A DNA stretch of 64,000 nt from Chromatiaceae bacterium (GTDB taxonomy: Bacteria > Pseudomonadota > Gammaproteobacteria > Chromatiales > Chromatiaceae). Every line of letters begins with the position of its first letter. Within the stretch, counting starts at the first letter, position 1. The DNA is taken from the NCBI GenBank assembly GCA_024235315.1, contig JACKMP010000002.1, forward strand, positions 310,001 to 374,000, given 5' to 3'. A program made the position numbers and the translations under genes. Below are positions 57,935 to 64,000 of the stretch, one piece after another. Below the pieces are notes generated by a model. The model worked only from the letters and a program-made list of their open reading frames with translations, searched no databases and was not told the DNA's origin.

Positions 57935-58617
57935 TCGACGGCCTGCGCGTACTGGCAGTGGTGCCGGCACGCGGCGGATCCAAGGGCCTGCCGCGCAAAA
58001 ACGTCCTCGACCTCGCCGGTCGCCCGCTGATCACCTGGACACTCGCCGCCGCGCGTGACTCGCAGTATGTCGACCGTTGCGTGGTATCTACGGACGACGT
58101 CGAAATCGCGGAGGTCTCAAGAGCGCATGGCGGTGATGTGCCGTTCATGCGGCCGGCCGAACTCGCGCACGACAGCGCCGACACCTTCGGCGCTATCCGA
58201 CACGCGATCGAACAGCTGCCCGGCTTCGACATCGTATTGATCCTGCAGCCGACCTCGCCGCTGCGCACCGACGCCGATATCGACGGCACCCTGGTGCAGA
58301 TGCAGGCCCATGCAGCACCGGCATGCGTCAGCGTGATGGAGCCGGCAAAGAGCCCTTACTGGTGTTACCGGGTGAACGACGACAACCGCCTGGTGCCACT
58401 GCTCGATCCTGCATATTCACGGATGCGCCGACAGGACCTGCCGCAGACGTTTGCGCTCAACGGCGCCGTTTATGCCGCACGGGTCGACTGGCTGCTGCAA
58501 CACCAGAACTGCCTGAGCGAGCAGACCGTTGCCTATGCGATGCCGGCGGAAAGATCCGTAGACATCGATACGGCTTTCGACCTCCGTCTCGCCGAACTCT
58601 ATCTGCAACAGCGATAA
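57931..58617 (+). CDS. legF: CMP-legionaminic acid synthetase (acylneuraminate cytidylyltransferase family)
   Basis: A 228-residue cytidylyltransferase that activates a nonulosonic acid with CTP. Visible: VVPARGGSKGLPRKNVLDLAGRPL (CTP-binding loop), CVVSTDD and LILQPTSPLRTDADIDG, SVDIDTAFDLRLAE near the end. It produces the CMP-sugar donor for Maf. The start is a TTG overlapping the ptmE stop (TTGA). LegF is inferred from the cluster; the family also covers NeuA and PseF. Confidence 0.88.
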   Translation: MIDGLRVLAVVPARGGSKGLPRKNVLDLAGRPLITWTLAAARDSQYVDRCVVSTDDVEIAEVSRAHGGDVPFMRPAELAHDSADTFGAIRHAIEQLPGFDIVLILQPTSPLRTDADIDGTLVQMQAHAAPACVSVMEPAKSPYWCYRVNDDNRLVPLLDPAYSRMRRQDLPQTFALNGAVYAARVDWLLQHQNCLSEQTVAYAMPAERSVDIDTAFDLRLAELYLQQR

Positions 58618-58659
58618 CCCGTCGGCCAGAGGGCTGGCCTCCCACGAATGTATCGAGCC

Positions 58660-58684
58660 GTAGGAGCCGAGCCCCCTCGGCGAT
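58660..58684 (+). repeat. REP-like repeat, copy 3
   Basis: The same element as at 30707, identical over its 25 bases from GTAGGAGCCGAGCCCC to CTCGGCGAT. It lies between the convergent legF and flgL genes. Confidence 0.7.
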
Positions 58685-58726
58685 TGCCGCACCATATTCA
58701 ATCGGCCAGAGGCTGACCTCGACACA

Positions 58727-59632
58727 TCAACGCAGGAAGTTGAACAGACTCATGTCCTGGATCTTCAGGAATGATTGCTGCGAGGCCTGCAGTGCAGTGA
58801 GCTGCTGATTGAAACGACTGATCGCCTCGGCGTAGTCGAGGTCTTCCAGCGACGAGCGCACCTCGGCTGCCGCGAGGTCGAATGACTCGTTGGCGTTCTT
58901 CTGATCCTCGATCGCGGTCATGCGCGCGCCGATCCTGGCCCGCGTGTTGAACAGGCTGGAAAACGCCGTGTCGATATCGGCAATCGCATTCGAGTCACCA
59001 TTGCCCGCCTCGAGGTTGGATGCGAGGTTGTACAACACCTCACCGATGTTCGTCGTGCCACCGGCCGCCGCCGCGATGCCCATAAAGATGCTGCTACCAG
59101 GATCGTTCACCGCCACCTCGCGGCTGTCGCCGATCTTGACCATGCGCTGACCGGTGTCGCCGTTGTAGGTGAATCCACCGGCACCGTCATGGGTCAGCGG
59201 TTTGGTCAGACTTTGATAACCTGCAAACAGGTACTCCCCGTTCGAATCCACCGAGTTGGCGAGCTGCAGGAAATTCTCCATGTGTTCGCGCACCTCGGCG
59301 GCAACGGCGCTTCGGTCCTCGTCGCTCAGGGTGTCGTTCATGCCCCGCACCGCCAGCTCGCGCACCCGTTGCAGCAGGTTCTCGACACTCAGCAACGCGG
59401 TCTCTTCCTGGTCGAGCTTGGCATATGCCGCATCGGCATTCCGCTGATACTGACCAAGACGCTGCTGCGACTCCTTGAGGTCCAGGACCCGCACCGCCGA
59501 CGATGGGTCGTCCGAGGGATGCAGCATGCGTTTGCCGCTGGCCACCTGCAACTCGGTCTGGCTCAGTTCACGCTGCCTGGCAAGCATCGCATCAACGCTC
59601 TGCTGGAAAAACTGCGAGGTCGAGATTCGCAT
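58727..59632 (-). CDS. flgL: Flagellar hook-filament junction protein FlgL
   Basis: A 301-residue hook-associated protein 3, flagellin-like in its ends. It has the start RISTSQFFQQSVDAMLARQREL and the C-terminal helix LTALQASQQSFLKIQDMSLF. It joins the hook-associated FlgK to the filament. Two bases separate it from flgK on the minus strand, with the same orientation as flgH-flgI-flgJ. Confidence 0.94.
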   Translation of the reverse strand: MRISTSQFFQQSVDAMLARQRELSQTELQVASGKRMLHPSDDPSSAVRVLDLKESQQRLGQYQRNADAAYAKLDQEETALLSVENLLQRVRELAVRGMNDTLSDEDRSAVAAEVREHMENFLQLANSVDSNGEYLFAGYQSLTKPLTHDGAGGFTYNGDTGQRMVKIGDSREVAVNDPGSSIFMGIAAAAGGTTNIGEVLYNLASNLEAGNGDSNAIADIDTAFSSLFNTRARIGARMTAIEDQKNANESFDLAAAEVRSSLEDLDYAEAISRFNQQLTALQASQQSFLKIQDMSLFNFLR

Positions 59633-59634
59633 GC

Positions 59635-61551
59635 TTACCTCCGCACTGCGCTGAGCAATGAATCGAACAGGGTGTTGGCGACGCTGATCACCTGCGCGGC
59701 GGCCTGGTAGGCCTGCTGGAAGCGCACCAGGTCCGCGGCCTCTTCGTCTAGATTGACACCGGACACCTCGGACTTGGCCGCCTCCGCCTGAGACAGCAGG
59801 TGCGATTGCACGCTGGCGTTACTGGCGGCCTGGTTGGTCTTGGTGCCGACATCCGCGATCAATGCGCCATAGGTGTTGGCGAAACTCGCGGTACCGCCGA
59901 TCATCATCTTGGCCGATTGCAGATCAGCCAGGCGCCGCGCATTGCGGTTGTCACCGACACCGCCGGCGTTGCTCGATAGCTGGAACTGGTCGCCATCGGC
60001 CGGTGTCCCCGTCATCGTGAAGCTGAAATCGCCGAGACCGGCGATGTTCACCGTCAGGGTGGAGCCGGTGTCGCTGGCCGGAACATAGGCAATGGTGCCA
60101 CCCGTCGATACCGTGAACTGGTTCAGTGCGCTGTCGAAAGTCAGGGTGATCGGCGTTGCCGGCAGGCTGGTACCTGTACTGCTCGTCTGCGCACCCGCAC
60201 CGATATGACCTGTGCCACTGTTGCTGCCTAGATCCTGGGTGCGTACCGCTTCGGCAGCAGCAATATCACGTTCGTTGGTCACCAGCAGGCCAAGCGCCGA
60301 GGCGCCGGCGCGCGTCGGGCGAAGTCGGTAGGTATCACCGTTCGACGCCGCGTTGACCACGATACTCATACCGTCGGCGACCAGTGGGTCGAGCGCAGTT
60401 CCGGTGCCACTCAAGGCCACGCTGCCGCCACTGTCCAGATCGGTCATCGTCCAGCTGCCACCACTGTAGGCGAGCTGGTATTCGTGTGTCTTGAGATTGG
60501 CCGGATCGTCGAATCCGACCACAATCGAGCCGCTGTTTCCCGGGTCGGCCAACACCTCCGGCGAGGCGGTCGAGAAGAAATCACCACCGAGCTGACCATC
60601 CAGATCCATGCCCGTTCTGTGCTCAGCATTGAAGAACGAGGCGATCCCGATCGCCACGCGCCCCAGTGCGTTCTGCGACTCGTCCAGCACCTCGTCACGG
60701 AAGCGCAGCATGCCGCCGAGACTGCCGCCGGTCATCTGTTGCGTCACATTCACGGTCAGGCCGCCGGACTGGCGGATGACCAGTTCCTTGTGATCGGCCG
60801 CCTGGGTGTTGTTGGTCACCGCGAGCGTGTTGTAGTTGCCGCCGACGACCAGTGCCTGGCCGGTGCCGACGAACACGTTCATCGACCCATCGCCCTGTTG
60901 CAGCGTCGACACATTGGTGTACTTGCTCAGGTCGTCGATCAGCTTGTCGCGTTCGTCGAGGATGTCGTTGGGGACGCCGCCGGGCGTGCCGTTCAACGCG
61001 CCGATCCGCGTATTGACCGAAGCCAGCGACTGCGCAAGAGAATTGATCTCGCCGACCTCGCGTTCGAGATCACCGTTCAGCTGGTGGCGGATATCCTCCA
61101 GCCAGCCGTCGAGCGTATTGAAGCGGTCGGCCAGCTGATTGGCGCGATTGAGCATCACCGAGCGGGCCGGGATCGAGGTCGGGTCATCGGCGACATCGTT
61201 GACACTGGCAAAGAACTGCTGCAGCGTGTTGTCGATACCTGCCGCAGAATCGGCAAGCACATTGTCGATCTGTCGTGAGCGTTGCTCGAAGACTGCAAAC
61301 TCCTCGTACGACGCGGTGTAGTCACGCACACGCGTGGCCAGGTGATTGTCGTAACTGCGACGGATCGATGCCACCTCCACGCCAGAACCGATGTAGCCCT
61401 GTGCGGCGATCTGCGGCGAGCGGGCATCCAGTTGCACCACCTGGCGGCTGTAGCCCTCGGTATTGACGTTGGCGATGTTGTGCCCTGTCGTCTCCATCTG
61501 CCGCTTGAAGGCATTGAGTGCACTGACGCCGATATTGATGATGCCTGCCAT
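59635..61551 (-). CDS. flgK: Flagellar hook-filament junction protein FlgK
   Basis: A 638-residue hook-associated protein 1. The N-terminal motif INIGVSALNAFKRQMETTGH with ANVNTEGYSRQ and the C-terminal VSGVNLDEEAADLVRFQQAY with AAAQVISVANTLFDSLL are conserved. The middle is variable. Length is normal for gammaproteobacteria. It follows flgJ. Confidence 0.96.
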   Translation of the reverse strand: MAGIINIGVSALNAFKRQMETTGHNIANVNTEGYSRQVVQLDARSPQIAAQGYIGSGVEVASIRRSYDNHLATRVRDYTASYEEFAVFEQRSRQIDNVLADSAAGIDNTLQQFFASVNDVADDPTSIPARSVMLNRANQLADRFNTLDGWLEDIRHQLNGDLEREVGEINSLAQSLASVNTRIGALNGTPGGVPNDILDERDKLIDDLSKYTNVSTLQQGDGSMNVFVGTGQALVVGGNYNTLAVTNNTQAADHKELVIRQSGGLTVNVTQQMTGGSLGGMLRFRDEVLDESQNALGRVAIGIASFFNAEHRTGMDLDGQLGGDFFSTASPEVLADPGNSGSIVVGFDDPANLKTHEYQLAYSGGSWTMTDLDSGGSVALSGTGTALDPLVADGMSIVVNAASNGDTYRLRPTRAGASALGLLVTNERDIAAAEAVRTQDLGSNSGTGHIGAGAQTSSTGTSLPATPITLTFDSALNQFTVSTGGTIAYVPASDTGSTLTVNIAGLGDFSFTMTGTPADGDQFQLSSNAGGVGDNRNARRLADLQSAKMMIGGTASFANTYGALIADVGTKTNQAASNASVQSHLLSQAEAAKSEVSGVNLDEEAADLVRFQQAYQAAAQVISVANTLFDSLLSAVRR

Positions 61552-61577
61552 TGTGTTATCACCCCGCCATCCTCAAC

Positions 61578-62507
61578 TCAGATGGTAGTGGCGCCCTCCT
61601 TTGCAGACTGTGCCGCGCGCTGCATCGACTCGCTGTCGAGAATGCGCTGAATCTTTTGTGCATACGCGGGGTCGGTGGCATATCCGGCTTCCTGCAAGGC
61701 GGAGAAATACGCCTTGGGATCGGTCGCCTGTGTCAATGCCTGCTGGTAGCGCGGATTGCGCTGCACGAACTCGACGTAGTCGGAGAAACTCTGTTCAAAC
61801 GATGCATAGGCACGAAAATTTGCCCGCGTATTCAATGCGACACCATCACGATATTCGAGCGTGCTGACCATCACCTTGTCACCCTGCCAGCGCGAGTCGG
61901 CCTTGATACCGAACAGGTTGTGACTGCTGTCGCCGGTACGATGCGCCATCACATGGCGGCCCCAGCCGGTCTCCAGAGCGGCCTGCGCAAGCAGCGCCTC
62001 CGGTGGCAGGTTGATCTTCGCGGCTGCCTCTTCGGCGATCGGCCACAAGGCATCGACAAAGGCGTCAGGTGTACCATCGAACGGTTGCTGCGCATCGCTG
62101 CTGCGCCGCGCTGCACTGACCGGATCTGTACCGGCACCGGCATTCACAGGACGCGCAGTGATCGGCATACCCAGGTATTCCTCGGGTGACAGATCGCCGT
62201 ATTGCGCCGATATGCCGCCACCGAGCTGGCGCTTGAGCACATCGGCCAGGCCGATACCCTGCTTCTGCGCCATGTTCACGGCGATCTGCTTGTCGTACAT
62301 GTCGCGGTAGAACTCGGACTGCTTGCTGTCCATCAGACCGCCACCAAGACTGGCGTCACGCATGCTTTTCAGCATCATCTGCAGGAACAGCGACTCGAAC
62401 TGGCGACTGACCTCGTCGAGCGCGGCATCCTGATCCTCGCGTGCACGCGCCCGCAGCGCCGCGAGTCCGGAAAAGTCGGTGTATACCTGTGCCGAATCGA
62501 TGTTCAT
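61578..62507 (-). CDS. flgJ: Flagellar rod cap and peptidoglycan hydrolase FlgJ
   Basis: A 309-residue two-domain protein. The N-terminal part (FESLFLQMMLKSMRDASLGGG) caps the rod; the C-terminal part (about 150-309) is a glucosaminidase domain with LPPEALLAQAALETGWGR (catalytic Glu) and NLFGIKADSRWQG. It opens the peptidoglycan for rod growth in the periplasm. It lies between flgI and flgK. Confidence 0.96.
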   Translation of the reverse strand: MNIDSAQVYTDFSGLAALRARAREDQDAALDEVSRQFESLFLQMMLKSMRDASLGGGLMDSKQSEFYRDMYDKQIAVNMAQKQGIGLADVLKRQLGGGISAQYGDLSPEEYLGMPITARPVNAGAGTDPVSAARRSSDAQQPFDGTPDAFVDALWPIAEEAAAKINLPPEALLAQAALETGWGRHVMAHRTGDSSHNLFGIKADSRWQGDKVMVSTLEYRDGVALNTRANFRAYASFEQSFSDYVEFVQRNPRYQQALTQATDPKAYFSALQEAGYATDPAYAQKIQRILDSESMQRAAQSAKEGATTI

Positions 62508-62516
62508 CGTGGGGCC

Positions 62517-63653
62517 TCAGATCACCACCAGGTCTGCCTTGAGTGCGCCGGCCTGCTTCAGGGCCTCGAGGATCGCGACCAGGTCGCTCGGGCCCGCGCC
62601 AACCTGGTTGACGGCGCGCACCACGGAATCGAGCGTCACGCCCGGGCTGAACACGAACATGCGACGATCACCCGGCGCCTGGACCGCGACGTCCGATTGC
62701 GCGGTGGTTACCGTGCGCCCACCCGACAGCGGGTTGGGCTGCGACACCTGGTTGTTCTCACTGATCGTGACCACCAGGTTGCCATGCGATACCGCGGCCG
62801 GGCTGACCCGCACCGTGCTGTTGATTACCACCGTGCCGGTACGCGAGTTGACGATCACCCGGGCCACCGACTCGGCCGGACTGACCTCGAGGTTCTCGAT
62901 CATCGACACGAAACCGACTCGCTGACCGATGTCCTTCGGTGCGTTGACCTTGACCGAGGTCGCATCCACCGCTGTTGCAGTACCACCACCAATCGCCTTG
63001 TTGATGGCATCGCTGACGCGCTGCACCGTGGTGAAATCACCATCCTTCAGATTGAGTGTCAGCATCGCGTCTTCGCCGAACGGCGTCGCCACACTGCGCT
63101 CGACAGTGGCACCGCCCGGCACGCGCCCGGAGCTCGGGATATTGATCGTGACCTTGGAGCCATCCGCCCCCTCGGCAGACAGGCCACCGACCACCAGGTT
63201 GCCCTGTGCGACCGCGTACACCTGGCCGTCGATGCCCTTGAGTGGCGTCATCAGCAGGGCGCCACCGCGCAGGCTCTTGGCATCACCGATCGACGATACC
63301 GTGACGTCGATCAGCTGCCCCGGCTTGGAGAACGGCGGCAGGTCGGCATGCACCGTCACCGCGGCGACGTTCTTCGGGTTCAGCGCGATGTTTGGCGGCA
63401 CCACTATGCCCAGCTGGGTCAGCATGCTGCGCAGACTCTGCTGGGTAAACGGTGAAGAGTTGACCTTGTCGCCGCTGCCATCCAGTCCGACCACCAGGCC
63501 GTAGCCGAGCAGCTGGTTGCTGCGCACGCCCTGGATGACGGCCAGATCCTTGATGCGCTCGGCCTGCACCGGCATCGCCATGATGACCATCAGGGCACAC
63601 AGACCCAATACGACGTGACGAAAGAGACTTGCCTGGAAGTTGCTGTTATTCAT
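62517..63653 (-). CDS. flgI: Flagellar P-ring protein FlgI
   Basis: A 378-residue periplasmic P-ring protein with a signal peptide (LFRHVVLGLCALMVIMAMPVQA). Conserved parts include AVIQGVRSNQLLGYGLVVGL, LTQLGIVVPPNIALNPKNVA and SVVRAVNQVGAGPSDLVAIL. ATG 63653 is preferred with GGTGA upstream; a GTG at 63662 is in frame. It follows flgH directly. Confidence 0.95.
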   Translation of the reverse strand: MNNSNFQASLFRHVVLGLCALMVIMAMPVQAERIKDLAVIQGVRSNQLLGYGLVVGLDGSGDKVNSSPFTQQSLRSMLTQLGIVVPPNIALNPKNVAAVTVHADLPPFSKPGQLIDVTVSSIGDAKSLRGGALLMTPLKGIDGQVYAVAQGNLVVGGLSAEGADGSKVTINIPSSGRVPGGATVERSVATPFGEDAMLTLNLKDGDFTTVQRVSDAINKAIGGGTATAVDATSVKVNAPKDIGQRVGFVSMIENLEVSPAESVARVIVNSRTGTVVINSTVRVSPAAVSHGNLVVTISENNQVSQPNPLSGGRTVTTAQSDVAVQAPGDRRMFVFSPGVTLDSVVRAVNQVGAGPSDLVAILEALKQAGALKADLVVI

Positions 63654-63665
63654 GATGCTCACCGT

Positions 63666-64000
63666 TCAGAACGGCATCAGGGCGGAAATGAAGAACTTGG
63701 AAAGCCAGCCCATCGTCGACGCCATCGTGGTCTGACCGTCGCCCATATAGACCAGCGTGGCATCGGCAACACGGGTCGAATCGATTGTGTTGCGCAGATC
63801 GATGTCTTCGGGACGCACGATGCCGGACACGCGGATATATTCATTGCCGCCGGTCAGGCCGATGCGCTTCTCGCCACGGACACGCATATAGCCGTTGGGC
63901 AGCACCTCGGTCACGACCACCGAAATCGAGCCGCTGAACTCGTTGTTCTGCGTGTTGTCGGCATCACCGGAGAAGCTGGCGCCCGACTCGAGGCTCTGCT
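63666..64000 (-). CDS. flgH: Flagellar L-ring protein FlgH (5' end beyond the window)
   Basis: The C-terminal part of FlgH; the frame continues to the window edge at 64000, so the N-terminus with its lipoprotein signal lies outside. Visible: GASFSGDADNTQNNEFSG, ISVVVTEVLPNGYMRVRGEK, GNEYIRVSGIVRPEDIDLRN and the ending GWLSKFFISALMPF, all typical. It forms the outer-membrane L-ring. A shorter start at 63920 is only an internal GTG. Confidence 0.93.
   Translation of the reverse strand, partial: QSLESGASFSGDADNTQNNEFSGSISVVVTEVLPNGYMRVRGEKRIGLTGGNEYIRVSGIVRPEDIDLRNTIDSTRVADATLVYMGDGQTTMASTMGWLSKFFISALMPF

Noticed and set aside
1..64000. tRNA, rRNA, CRISPR, insertion sequences
   Set aside because: I looked in all gaps over 100 bases for cloverleaf ends, repeated spacers and terminal inverted repeats and found none that I could support.

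Overview
The window is a gene-dense, GC-rich stretch of a gammaproteobacterial chromosome. The block rpsP-rimM-trmD-rplS beside ffh and a ypjD/ccsA-like gene, together with cysS, lpxH, orn, rsgA and a FimV-type protein, fits Gammaproteobacteria. The octaheme cytochrome, several small cytochromes and an outer-membrane protein with a sulfur-globule-protein-like tract suggest a chemolithotrophic or anaerobically respiring member, perhaps near the Chromatiales; that placement is inference. No tRNA, rRNA, CRISPR array, insertion sequence or prophage was seen.

Left part (1-28.4 kb): an octaheme hydroxylamine-oxidoreductase-like cytochrome with a TPR partner; a TIR-domain membrane protein; orn, an M48 protease, a small cytochrome and rsgA. 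A four-gene overlapping module follows (Gfo/Idh/MocA oxidoreductase, acyl carrier protein, acetyltransferase, AMP-forming ligase). Next come an OmpR/EnvZ-type two-component system divergent from a porin-like protein and a c-type cytochrome, a sugar formyltransferase with a polysaccharide deacetylase, and housekeeping genes (EVE protein, sulfurtransferase, cysS, two cyclophilins, AEC transporter, lpxH, DUF455 protein). The left part ends with a MotA/MotB-like stator pair not linked to flagella and a CobW GTPase.

Middle (28.4-33.8 kb): the minus-strand rpsP-rimM-trmD-rplS operon with its own promoter and terminator, a secreted coiled-coil OmpA-C protein overlapping ffh, and a cytochrome-c-assembly-like membrane protein.

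Right part (33.8-64 kb): flagellar and surface genes. A minus-strand filament cluster (fliC x2, flaG, fliD, fliS, fliT-like) faces fliW, a third flagellin with a near-perfect sigma-54 promoter, a Maf flagellin glycosyltransferase fused to TPRs, and legB. Legionaminic acid genes continue after fimV (legG, legI) and again near 56-58.6 kb (neuD-like acetyltransferase, ptmE, legF). Between these parts sit a Tat-exported GMC dehydrogenase pair, a ParA ATPase overlapping a CHAD protein, and the unusual OmpA protein. The window ends in flgL-flgK-flgJ-flgI-flgH (minus strand, flgH cut by the edge). Together these genes make, decorate and export flagellins; the aminotransferase legC is the one expected legionaminic step not seen.

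Most notable: the ParA-CHAD pair (possible polyphosphate-granule positioning), the orphan stator pair, the OmpA/sulfur-globule-like fusion, the TIR-membrane-periplasmic architecture, and GTAG-type REP-like repeats.
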